Shown: piece after piece, positions 1 through 6,239 of the stretch
Layout of the letters: every line of letters starts with the position of its first letter
Numbering within the stretch: the first letter of the stretch is position 1
NCBI GenBank assembly: GCA_013205605.1
Contig: JABMMK010000352.1
Coordinates: 1-9,083, forward strand
Source: Cytophagales bacterium
Lineage (GTDB): Bacteria > Bacteroidota > Bacteroidia > Cytophagales > Spirosomataceae
Reading direction: 5' to 3'
Length of the DNA: 9,083 nt
Notes under the pieces: generated by a model
Seen by the model: the letters and a program-made list of their open reading frames with translations, nothing else
What the model was told of the DNA's origin: nothing
Databases searched by the model: none
Made by a program: the position numbers and the translations under genes

Positions 1-218
1 CCTACATCCAGAATTTCCGTACCAGGCCTGAAGGGAATAATTTTTGCGATGGCCAATGAATGCAACACATGGTGAATCATTAAGTTCTCGATGTCTTTTC
101 TAGAAACGACATTTATTTTCTCATTCCATTCTTGGTACAAAGGAAAAAGCAGCTCAAATTGCTCTAGCTGCTTTTCTGTAATTTCTGGAAAGTATTGTTT
201 AATCAGCCCTGCCTTCAT
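1..218 (-). CDS. rsmG: 16S rRNA (guanine-N7) methyltransferase RsmG, N-terminal part, cut by left edge
   Basis: The reverse strand opens an ATG frame at 218 that stays open to the window edge, giving 72 complete codons. RsmG (GidB) is a cytosolic SAM-dependent enzyme that makes m7G527 in helix 18 of 16S rRNA. Visible support is the N-terminal helical segment rich in Gln, Glu and Leu, then NVVSRKD at residues 36-42, HHVLHSLA at 49-56, and LDV at 70-72 just before the edge. The last is the start of the glycine-rich SAM-binding motif I (LDVGxGGG in the family). Roughly two thirds of the protein, including the rest of the Rossmann fold, lies outside. The ATG at 225 is in another frame and meets a stop after eight codons, so 218 is the start. 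It lies 42 bp downstream of the phosphate transporter gene on the same strand and has its own -7 element at 234-241. Identification is firm; length is unknown. Confidence 0.9.
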   Translation of the reverse strand, partial: MKAGLIKQYFPEITEKQLEQFELLFPLYQEWNEKINVVSRKDIENLMIHHVLHSLAIAKIIPFRPGTEILDV

Positions 219-233
219 ATTTCATGTAAAACA

Positions 234-241
234 CAAAGATA
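234..241 (-). promoter_or_regulatory. Putative -7 promoter element (TATCTTTG) for rsmG
   Basis: The reverse strand reads TATCTTTG, a perfect match to the Bacteroidota -7 consensus TAnnTTTG. It lies in the 42-bp gap between pit and rsmG, 15 bp before the rsmG ATG, so a start site about 6-7 nt downstream would give a leader of roughly 9 nt. I see no TTG at the expected -33 distance, so the promoter assignment rests on the -7 element and its position alone. Confidence 0.45.
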
Positions 242-260
242 CAAAAATGACTTTAGTTTA

Positions 261-1718
261 TTAGCCTATGATCCAGCGGAAAAAAACAAAGAGAAGGGCT
301 GATAAAATAATGGTCACGGGAAGCGTTAATACCCAAGCCATCACAATATTTTTTACAGTTCCTCCTTGTAGATTTTTTATGCCTCTTGACGCCACCATGG
401 TACCGGCGATACCCGAACTTAAGACGTGCGTGGTACTTACTGGCCATTTATATGCCGTGGCTAATCCAATGGTGATCGATGCAATTAATTCTGCTGATGC
501 TCCTTGCGCATAGGTTAAATGGTCTTTGCCAATTTTTTCTCCGATGGTGATGACAATTCTTTTCCAACCAATCATTGTCCCTAAGCCTAATGAAAGTGCG
601 ATCATCCACATCACCCAAGCAGGAGCAAAATCTGTCACTCCAGCCATGCCAGTGGCAGAGGAAGCGCCAAAGGCAAAGAAGGGTGCTTTCTCCCCTTGAG
701 TGGCTTTTTTGAAAGCTGATTTATCTTCATCCGAAAGAGAAACAGACTCGCTCTCGATTAATTTTTTAGCATTCTTATTAATTGTTAAGGCTGCTTTTCG
801 AATATTGAATTTTTGAGCGGTGCTTAGATTTTTAATGTCGGGTTTATTCGCTAAAATGGTCTTTAAATCTGCCGATGAGGCTAATAATTGGTGGTAGCTG
901 GCTAATTCTTTTTCTGAAAGCGGTAGGGTATCAATTTTGACTGAAACAGTTTGAATGGTATTCAAACTATTCTGAACCATATTTAAATCTAGGGATGTAT
1001 TAATAGCAAAATATCCAGGTAAAAATGCAATTAAAATAACCATGACCAAACCTATCCCTTTTTGCCCATCATTTCTCCCATGGAAAAATGAAACGAGTGT
1101 ACAGGTGAAAATTAAGATGGATCTGATCCATAGCGGCGGTGGCGAGTTTTTCTTAGGCTCTTTAAATATATCCTTATTTGAAATGGTTTTCTTCAATATA
1201 TACATCAAAATGATCGCTAAAGAAAAACCAAATAATGGAGAAAGAAAGAGCGCTTGTCCTATCTCAATGACCTTATCCCAGTTGACAGATGATATGTCTT
1301 TATTCGAATTCTCTGGCAATAAAGCGTGACCTAGGCCTATGCCAATAATAGAACCAATTAACGTATGTGAGCTAGAGGCCGGTATACCAAAATACCAAGT
1401 GCCTAAATTCCATAATATAGCAGATAGTAATAAAGCGAGTGCCATGGCCATGGAATGATACACATTGGAATCAATGAGGAGCTCTGTTGGCAGTAGACCA
1501 ATGATACTCATCGTAACACCTACGCCACCGGTAAGTAAACCAAGGAAATTCATGAATCCTGACCAAACCACCGCCTGTGTAGGCTTTAATGAATGGGTAT
1601 AAATGACCGTTGCCACCGCGTTTGCTGTATCGTGAAATCCGTTGACAAATTCAAAAGCACAAGCGGCAAACAAGCAAAAGAATAGCAGAAAAAATAAGGT
1701 AGGGTCAAGTCCAAACAT
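261..1718 (-). CDS. pitA: Low-affinity inorganic phosphate transporter, PitA type (PiT family)
   Basis: This 485-residue polytopic inner-membrane protein belongs to the PiT family, secondary carriers that import phosphate (for E. coli PitA, as a metal-phosphate complex with protons). The inverted-repeat architecture is visible: the first half has GFHDTANAVAT (27-37) and PASSSHTLIG (113-122), and the second half has HGRNDGQKG (213-221) and WPVSTTHVLSSGIAG (425-439). Between about 241 and 345 lies a hydrophilic, Lys-rich helical segment inserted after the first membrane segments of repeat two. E. coli PitA (499 aa) has a comparable insert and very similar flanking motifs such as GTMIGW, TIGEKIGK and TYAQG, so this is the enterobacterial-like PitA subtype. 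No PhoU-like partner gene is adjacent. It lies 95 bp downstream of the TPR gene on the same strand, with only a weak promoter-like TACCTTTA in between. Start ATG at 1718 puts a first membrane helix at residues 7-24. Confidence 0.93.
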   Translation of the reverse strand: MFGLDPTLFFLLFFCLFAACAFEFVNGFHDTANAVATVIYTHSLKPTQAVVWSGFMNFLGLLTGGVGVTMSIIGLLPTELLIDSNVYHSMAMALALLLSAILWNLGTWYFGIPASSSHTLIGSIIGIGLGHALLPENSNKDISSVNWDKVIEIGQALFLSPLFGFSLAIILMYILKKTISNKDIFKEPKKNSPPPLWIRSILIFTCTLVSFFHGRNDGQKGIGLVMVILIAFLPGYFAINTSLDLNMVQNSLNTIQTVSVKIDTLPLSEKELASYHQLLASSADLKTILANKPDIKNLSTAQKFNIRKAALTINKNAKKLIESESVSLSDEDKSAFKKATQGEKAPFFAFGASSATGMAGVTDFAPAWVMWMIALSLGLGTMIGWKRIVITIGEKIGKDHLTYAQGASAELIASITIGLATAYKWPVSTTHVLSSGIAGTMVASRGIKNLQGGTVKNIVMAWVLTLPVTIILSALLFVFFRWIIG

Positions 1719-1813
1719 GGGTTAATTTAATTAAGGTATTGGTTAATCCTTTTAAAGGTCGTTAATATGTATGTAAGTGTTTTTATAAAGGTATTAAGGA
1801 ATTGTTAAATATT

Positions 1814-3046
1814 TTATTTTCGCTTTCTTCTTGCTTTTTTTGCCTCTGCTAATAGCTTTTTGGCTTCAATATGTTGGGACGATTTCCGATCCGCTTTATC
1901 TAATACTTCTTTGCAATAATCAACGGCCTGGTCGTAATTTGATTCTTGGAATGCGATTCTAGCCAAACCTAAAACGGATGCCCAATAATACCCGGAATCC
2001 ATGGAATCTGTTTGCTTGGAGAATGAAAGACAGTCATTAAAATATTTTTTTGCGTCGACTGGATTTTTAAATACGTATAAGTAGTAATAACCTAAAATAT
2101 AACTGGCATATCTACCTGAGGTAGCCTCATAGCCAATTTGATGTTGGCCTATTTTCAATAAAATATCTTTCGACAATTCCATTGCCTGATCTAATTTCCC
2201 AGTCATAAAGGCAGATCTCGCTAAATATCGATGGAAAAATGGATTATCGGGGAAGTTGGCATGCGTATATTTAGCCAAGTCATAGGCTTTATCCGACATA
2301 TTTTCCATCCCATAAATTTGAAGTAGAAAATAGCGGGCTTCTGTGCGCGTATAAAATGCTTGGTAACTGACCTTTTCAAGTTGTTGGATGCCCATCAACT
2401 TATTTGCCTTTGGGAATAGCCACAATACGGGCCTTAGAAGCGGAAAATTTTGTTTGATAAAATGATAGTAATAATTGTAAAGTCCATCGCCAAACATCAA
2501 TTCTGGACTGAAATCTGCAAATTCCCGCGAATATTCTAAATACTTTAAGGCATTTTTTGCCGATAATGTCGCCCGTGTCCAGTTTTTTCTTTCGGCATGA
2601 AGCCTGCCCTTAAAACCATAAGCAGCTGCCATAAAGAATGCTGCCTCAGGGTTTTGCGTTTCATCCCAAATTTTCTCCGCTTTTGTGATGCTCTTGTCCA
2701 TATATTCAACAAGGCGATCATCAAAAACTTCATTTCCGGTGTTGGGAACAATCTTCCACCATTGCATTAAGCCTAGTAGAAAGTCAGGAAGTGGATGGTT
2801 GGGGTATTTGACTTTTAAATAATTAAATTCCCTTTCAGCTTCAGGAAATTTAAAATTATACATTTGATTGATTGCTTGAGTAGCTTCAATTTGCACTTCA
2901 GAGGTTAAAAGCAACATTCCTTTAGAACGTTCTTTTTCCGCTTCTTCCGTCTTTTTCCACCATTGGCCTTGAGATGAGAAGGCCAATGGGAGAAAAAAAC
3001 TAATTAAAACAATATGTCTAAGATGATATTTCAATTTCATCTCCAT
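1814..3046 (-). CDS. Exported tetratricopeptide-repeat protein, overlapping the end of rng
   Basis: This 410-residue protein has no function I can name. It begins with a Sec-type signal peptide: a basic stretch (KLKYHLRH), a hydrophobic core at about 11-22, and a plausible cleavage site near the SSQG at 24-27. No lipobox cysteine is present, so a periplasmic or surface-exposed soluble protein is likeliest. The rest is all-helical with TPR-like pairs at about 55-85, 237-268, 269-300 and 354-386; intervening helices are rich in Tyr, Phe and Trp. The tail is strongly basic (KKARRKRK). ATG at 3046 overlaps the rng stop by 29 bp; a second in-frame ATG at 3040 would still overlap and gives an equally good signal peptide. 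The overlap implies co-transcription and probably translational coupling with rng. TPR folds usually scaffold protein partners. Confident as a gene, not as a function. Confidence 0.85.
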   Translation of the reverse strand: MEMKLKYHLRHIVLISFFLPLAFSSQGQWWKKTEEAEKERSKGMLLLTSEVQIEATQAINQMYNFKFPEAEREFNYLKVKYPNHPLPDFLLGLMQWWKIVPNTGNEVFDDRLVEYMDKSITKAEKIWDETQNPEAAFFMAAAYGFKGRLHAERKNWTRATLSAKNALKYLEYSREFADFSPELMFGDGLYNYYYHFIKQNFPLLRPVLWLFPKANKLMGIQQLEKVSYQAFYTRTEARYFLLQIYGMENMSDKAYDLAKYTHANFPDNPFFHRYLARSAFMTGKLDQAMELSKDILLKIGQHQIGYEATSGRYASYILGYYYLYVFKNPVDAKKYFNDCLSFSKQTDSMDSGYYWASVLGLARIAFQESNYDQAVDYCKEVLDKADRKSSQHIEAKKLLAEAKKARRKRK

Positions 3047-4574
3047 TTTGGTTTAAGAATTTGAATTCCGTTATTCCAAATGAGGAGTCTTCTGTAATCG
3101 AAATCCAGGTTTTATATTTCATAAACCAAGACATACGAACAGAAGGAAAACCTTTGGTAAAATATGCGTGTAAAAATGGGTGCACCAACAAAGTAAGCTT
3201 CTTCTCATTTTGTTTGTATACTAAATGTTCCACATGCTGTGCAATGGTATCTGATACAGCAATACTGGCTGTAATGGTGCCTGAACCGCCGCAACTAGGA
3301 CAAGTTTCATGTGTGGCCACATTCATTTCTGGGCGAACCCGCTGACGCGTAATTTGCATCAATCCAAATTTAGTCAATGGCAGAATCGTGAATTTCGATC
3401 GGTCTGTTTTCATTTCATCACGCATGATGTCTTGAATCATTTTCCGGTTATCAGCCTTCTTCATGTCGATAAAATCGATCACGATAATACCTCCCATGTC
3501 CCTTAAACGCAATTGACGCGCAATTTCCTTCGCCGCCTCTCGATTAACACTCAAAGCCGTAGCTTCTTGGTCATCCTCTGCATTTGACTTATTTCCTGAG
3601 TTTACATCGATGACGTGCAATGCCTCAGTATGTTCGACAATTAAATATCCCCCACCTGGCAAAGAAACAGATCTACCAAAAAGCATTTTCAATTGCTTCT
3701 CGATACCTACTTGCTCAAATAATTTAATTTTGCCCGTATGAAGCTTCACGATTTTTTCCTTTTCGGGAGCTACCGTATGCACATATTCTTTGGCCTCATT
3801 ATACAAATCAGGATTATCTACGATGACATTATCAAAGTCATTATTTAATAAATCACGCAACATGGAAGTAGCCCGACTCATTTCGCCGATAATCCTGTCG
3901 GTCGATTTTGCTTCTGCTAATTTCTTAATTCCCTCTTCCCATTTAGAGATCGAGTCTTTCAAGTCGCGCTCCATTTCTTCAATCGCCTTTCCCTCAGCTA
4001 CGGTTCGTACAATGACGCCAAAATTCTTCGGTTTAACGGAAGACATCAATTTTTGAAGTCGGTTTCGCTCAGAACGGGATGTGATTTTTTTCGATATATT
4101 AACCCCATTTGCAAAGGGAACTAAAACCAAAAATCTTCCAGCAATGGATATATCACAGGAAAGCCTAGGCCCTTTAGTCGAGATGGGCTCCTTAATTACT
4201 TGAACTAAAATCTGTTGGCCCTTCGTTAAGGCCTTTTCGATTTTACCTAGTTTATCGATTTCCTCGTCTAGCTTATAATTTTCGATTCGGACATTTTTGC
4301 CTTTTTTAGTTAAGACATCCCGAGTGAATTTTTGAACGGTATTTAAGTTTGGGCCTAAGTCATGATAGTGCAAAAATGCATCTTTTTCATAGCCTATGTC
4401 TATAAATGCGGCATTTAGCCCTGAAACTAATTTTTTAACTGTACCTAAATAGATATCTCCTACGGAGAATTTGGGCTCAGACTGTTCAATGTGGTATTCT
4501 ACGATTCTTTTGTCATGCAAAAGAGCAATTCTATCGCCCGCGGGGGTAGAATTTATGATTAATTCATTACTCAC
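3018..4574 (-). CDS. rng: Ribonuclease E/G family endoribonuclease
   Basis: The 518-residue protein is an RNase E/G-type single-strand endoribonuclease acting in rRNA maturation and mRNA decay. It is the short RNase G-like form, with no long C-terminal degradosome scaffold. An S1-type RNA-binding domain occupies about 35-140 (GDIYLGTVKKLV at 39-50, then AAFIDIG at 55-61), followed by the RNase H-like and DNase I-like catalytic region. The metal-binding aspartates are visible as D323 in IDVNSG and D367 in IVIDFIDM. The zinc-link cysteines are C425 and C428 in CPSCGGSG. The 58-residue gap from D367 to C425 equals that between D346 and C404 in E. coli RNase E. The start is GTG at 4574; the in-frame N-terminus MSNELIINST fits the family and no upstream ATG serves better. 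It lies 150 bp after the bS22-like gene, has its own leader hairpin and -7 element, and overlaps the downstream TPR gene. Confidence 0.95.
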   Translation of the reverse strand: MSNELIINSTPAGDRIALLHDKRIVEYHIEQSEPKFSVGDIYLGTVKKLVSGLNAAFIDIGYEKDAFLHYHDLGPNLNTVQKFTRDVLTKKGKNVRIENYKLDEEIDKLGKIEKALTKGQQILVQVIKEPISTKGPRLSCDISIAGRFLVLVPFANGVNISKKITSRSERNRLQKLMSSVKPKNFGVIVRTVAEGKAIEEMERDLKDSISKWEEGIKKLAEAKSTDRIIGEMSRATSMLRDLLNNDFDNVIVDNPDLYNEAKEYVHTVAPEKEKIVKLHTGKIKLFEQVGIEKQLKMLFGRSVSLPGGGYLIVEHTEALHVIDVNSGNKSNAEDDQEATALSVNREAAKEIARQLRLRDMGGIIVIDFIDMKKADNRKMIQDIMRDEMKTDRSKFTILPLTKFGLMQITRQRVRPEMNVATHETCPSCGGSGTITASIAVSDTIAQHVEHLVYKQNEKKLTLLVHPFLHAYFTKGFPSVRMSWFMKYKTWISITEDSSFGITEFKFLNQNGDEIEISS

Positions 4575-4600
4575 AAGTTTATTTGAGAAGAATGTGTGGC

Positions 4601-4615
4601 AGAGCTATAAGCCCT
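4601..4615 (-). other. Small hairpin in the rng leader
   Basis: On the transcribed strand AGGGCT and AGCTCT can pair across a TAT loop: six base pairs including one G-U. It lies 26 nt before the rng GTG, inside the leader predicted from the -7 element at 4629-4636. It is short enough to be chance, but RNase E-type enzymes are known in other phyla to control their own mRNA through leader structures. Confidence 0.25.
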
Positions 4616-4628
4616 TTAAAATATACAA

Positions 4629-4636
4629 CAAATTTA
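4629..4636 (-). promoter_or_regulatory. Putative -7 promoter element (TAAATTTG) for rng
   Basis: The reverse strand reads TAAATTTG, a perfect TAnnTTTG match, 10 bp past the hairpin at 4647-4676. A start site near 4622 would give rng a leader of about 48 nt. No TTG occurs at the usual -33 distance, since that position falls in the hairpin arms, so this is supported by the -7 element and position only. Confidence 0.4.
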
Positions 4637-4646
4637 ACGCCAAAAT

Positions 4647-4676
4647 CAGGCTCTTTATCGGATGATAAAAGGCCTG
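4647..4676 (-). terminator. Hairpin between the bS22-like gene and rng, probable (bidirectional) terminator or attenuator
   Basis: On the minus strand CAGGC pairs with GCCTG and, further in, TTTATC pairs with GATAAA around an ATCC loop. The result is a 13-position stem with one C-A mismatch and one G-U pair. It is followed on the minus strand by a short ATTTT run, and on the plus strand by TTTTT, so it could end transcripts from either side. It stands 48 bp after the small gene and 72 bp before the rng GTG. The weak T-run on the minus strand suggests partial read-through rather than a full stop. Confidence 0.5.
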
Positions 4677-4724
4677 TTTTTGCGCTAACTAATTACATTT
4701 CCAGTGGAAATTGTAATCAATACA

Positions 4725-4814
4725 CTACTTCTTCTTGTGACGATTTTTACGTAGACGTTTCTTTCTCTTGTGAGTTGAAATCTTATGACGTTTTCTTTTT
4801 TTTCCGCAAGGCAT
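4725..4814 (-). CDS. 29-residue, highly basic bS22/mS38-like (AURKAIP1/COX24 domain) ribosomal protein
   Basis: The reverse strand has ATG at 4814 and TAG at 4727-4725, encoding 29 residues. Of these, 11 are Lys, 6 Arg and 3 His. The chain begins MPCGKKRKRHK and ends RKNRHKKK, with THKRKKRLRK in the middle. From memory, near-identical peptides (MPSGKKRKRHK...) occur across Bacteroidota annotated as AURKAIP1/COX24-domain proteins. That family includes mitochondrial small-subunit protein mS38 and the actinobacterial ribosomal protein bS22, which sits in the 30S subunit near the decoding region. Residue 3, usually Ser in my recollection, is Cys here. It stands 81 bp after the membrane TPR gene and 150 bp before rng, in an otherwise gene-free 321-bp gap, and is followed by a hairpin. 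It has an AAAAGG just before the ATG, too close to be a normal ribosome binding site. A plus-strand open frame covers the same bases but has no merit. Its role as a ribosomal subunit is inferred from family resemblance. Confidence 0.85.
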   Translation of the reverse strand: MPCGKKRKRHKISTHKRKKRLRKNRHKKK

Positions 4815-4877
4815 ACCTTTTAGCGTTTAATGTTTAAATAATTTGTAAAGCTGATTTTCAACTTTATTTTTTTGTTC

Positions 4878-4892
4878 AGACAAATATTGTCT
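4878..4892. repeat. Perfect 6-bp inverted repeat, AGACAA-ata-TTGTCT
   Basis: Both arms match exactly around a 3-bp centre. It starts 4 bp past the stop of the membrane TPR gene and 64 bp before the bS22-like ATG. On the minus strand it is followed by an A-run rather than a T-run, so it does not look like an intrinsic terminator for the TPR gene. An AATATTTG inside it is one base off the TAnnTTTG element, so an operator or promoter for the small gene is possible. No other convincing promoter is visible between 4815 and 4895. Confidence 0.35.
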
Positions 4893-4895
4893 ATA

Positions 4896-5747
4896 CTATT
4901 TTTGCAGCATTTCTGCCAGCAATTCTTTAGCGGCTTTTGTTTCTTCAGGGTTCTTGCTTTTTGCAACAACTTCTTTGAGAACTTTTTTAGCCTCTTCTTT
5001 TTTATCTAACTGTGCCAAACAAAAACCGAGATTTAATGCGGCTTTGTAATTGGTTGGATCCAGCTTCAATATCTGTGCAAATCTTTCTTGGCCTTTGCCA
5101 AATTGATTTGACTTGATCGACAGTATTCCTAAATTAAACAAAGCCGGAATGTACGTTGGCTCCTGTTCAATCACCTCCCTAAGCAACGTAATGCCTTTCA
5201 TAGGAGTGGGTGTGTCTACATAGGTCATGGCAAGATTTGTTTTAACCAATAGGTTATTTGGATCTTGCGTCAATGCTTTTTCAAAATAAAATCTTGCCTT
5301 TTCTCCCATCAAGCTAGCTTTTTTGGGGTTAATGGCGTAGGCTTGGGCTTCAAAATAAGTTTGGCCGGCTCTTAACACATAATTGATTCCCGGATGTGAA
5401 TCCGAAAACTGGCCTGCATAAATAGCCGCACTATCATATTTTGAAAACTCCATAAAAGCACGCATCAATTTTTCTAATGCAAGCGATTGGCTTGCCTCAG
5501 TGGATGCAGTCTTTAGGGAAGATTTTAAAGTAGCAATCTGTTTTTGTTGGCCTGGGGTCAACGGTTCAGCATGCGTTTCTTCCGTTTTGGACGAATCTAT
5601 TTCCGTATTTTTACCATTCGCGTCTCGATTGGCACCCCCATTCGCGGTGGATTCCGTTTTCGCACTTACATTTCCCTTTGGTAATTGAGAAATTAGCGCT
5701 ATTAACCCTAGTCCAATAAATAAAATAATGGCAAGCTTTTTATTCAT
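4896..5747 (-). CDS. Membrane-anchored tetratricopeptide-repeat protein downstream of HU
   Basis: This 283-residue protein is not one I can name. It has a short basic start and one hydrophobic segment (about 5-20). Because no clear cleavage site follows, it is probably a signal anchor with the body in the periplasm, although a cleaved signal peptide is possible. A low-complexity linker rich in Asn, Gly, Ser, Thr and Glu spans about 25-65. The C-terminal two thirds are TPRs at about 130-163, 166-199, 200-233 and 234-267, with the usual features: a FNLG motif, DP turns (DPNN at 162-165, DPTN at 230-233) and AALNLG. The ATG at 5747 lies 30 bp after the HU stop with no promoter in between, so the two are very likely one transcript. 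TPR arrays of this kind bind partner proteins; the partner cannot be read from the sequence. Confidence 0.85.
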   Translation of the reverse strand: MNKKLAIILFIGLGLIALISQLPKGNVSAKTESTANGGANRDANGKNTEIDSSKTEETHAEPLTPGQQKQIATLKSSLKTASTEASQSLALEKLMRAFMEFSKYDSAAIYAGQFSDSHPGINYVLRAGQTYFEAQAYAINPKKASLMGEKARFYFEKALTQDPNNLLVKTNLAMTYVDTPTPMKGITLLREVIEQEPTYIPALFNLGILSIKSNQFGKGQERFAQILKLDPTNYKAALNLGFCLAQLDKKEEAKKVLKEVVAKSKNPEETKAAKELLAEMLQK

Positions 5748-5777
5748 TTTAAAAGACCTTAAAAAAGAATAATCTTT

Positions 5778-6071
5778 TTATTTAGCAGGGTCAGTGCTCG
5801 TTTTTATTTGTTCTACAAAGACCTTAGCTGGTTTAAAGCTAGGTACATAGTGCTCCTCAATCGTGATCGAAGTATTTTTTGAAATATTTCGAGCAATTTT
5901 CTTAGCCCTTTTTTTATTGATAAAACTTCCAAACCCACGAACATAAATGTTTTCTTGGTTGGCCAAATTATCTTTTACTACTTGGAAGAAATTTTCTAAC
6001 GTTTCAGAAACATCTTTTTTGTCAATCCCTGTTTTGCTGGAAATCTCAGCAATTACATCTGCCTTAGTCAC
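5778..6071 (-). CDS. HU/IHF-family DNA-binding protein
   Basis: This 97-residue nucleoid protein (HU is usually about 90) should dimerise and bend DNA in the minor groove. The helical N-terminal half (1-40) leads into the signature GFGSF at 46-50, the beta-arm with R61-N-I-S-K-N-T67, and PSFKPAK at 77-83. In canonical HU and IHF the arm tip carries RNP, whose proline intercalates between base pairs. Here the proline position is Ile63 and the loop is one residue longer. I recall this RNISKNT variant as common in Bacteroidota. A short Thr/Asp/Lys tail extends the C-terminus. The start is GTG at 6071: no in-frame ATG lies upstream, and the resulting MTKADVIAEI matches the family N-terminus. It is transcribed divergently from mutY, from a well-formed promoter at 6127-6157, and shares its transcript with the TPR gene 30 bp downstream. 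HU versus an IHF-like subunit cannot be decided. Confidence 0.93.
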   Translation of the reverse strand: MTKADVIAEISSKTGIDKKDVSETLENFFQVVKDNLANQENIYVRGFGSFINKKRAKKIARNISKNTSITIEEHYVPSFKPAKVFVEQIKTSTDPAK

Positions 6072-6126
6072 GGTAATTAATGCGTTAAATTCAAAATAAT
6101 TAAATCCTTCTGTTGTAAAAGGGACA

Positions 6127-6157
6127 CAAAAGTAATGCTTTTCTTTAAGAGAGGCAA
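6127..6157 (-). promoter_or_regulatory. Bacteroidota-type promoter for the HU gene
   Basis: On the minus strand TTG (6157-6155) is followed after exactly 20 bp by TACTTTTG (6134-6127), matching the -33 TTG / -7 TAnnTTTG arrangement. The predicted start site near 6120 gives a leader of about 48 nt before the GTG. This is the best-formed promoter in the window. Confidence 0.7.
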
Positions 6158-6223
6158 GTGTTTAGTCGGAATAAAATGATTTTTTTCAATCTTACTACAT
6201 TATATCAAAAGGTGGAAATCTTG

Positions 6224-6231
6224 TATCTTTG
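6224..6231 (+). promoter_or_regulatory. Putative -7 promoter element (TATCTTTG) for mutY
   Basis: TATCTTTG is a perfect TAnnTTTG match that ends 8 bp before the mutY ATG. With a start site 6-7 nt past the element the transcript would begin within about three bases of the ATG, that is, nearly leaderless. No TTG is present at the -33 distance. The rest of the 168-bp divergent region holds the HU promoter. Confidence 0.5.
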
Positions 6232-6239
6232 ATTTTTAC

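Noticed and set aside
1042..1329. Plus-strand open frame of 95 codons inside the phosphate transporter gene
   Set aside because: It is fully antisense to well-conserved PitA coding sequence and resembles no family.
1719..1813. Possible phosphate-responsive operator or promoter before the phosphate transporter
   Set aside because: Only a TACCTTTA, one base off the -7 consensus, and short CCTTAAT-like repeats are present; no tandem Pho-box pattern and no -33 element could be recognised.
2545..2751. Minus-strand 68-codon frame inside the exported TPR gene
   Set aside because: It is an out-of-frame shadow of a gene with a signal peptide and clear TPRs.
3061..3506. Two plus-strand open frames antisense to the rng 3' half
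   Set aside because: Both overlap the conserved catalytic and zinc-link region of RNase E/G in the opposite strand and show no protein-like features.
4583..4837. Plus-strand open frame of 84 codons spanning the rng/TPR gap
   Set aside because: It is antisense to the bS22-like gene and to the rng leader, with Phe- and Ser-rich sequence without any recognisable motif; the minus-strand 29-codon gene explains the region better.
4878..4892. Dyad as an intrinsic terminator of the HU-TPR transcript
   Set aside because: On the transcribed strand it is followed by an A-run, not a T-run, and the stem is only six base pairs.
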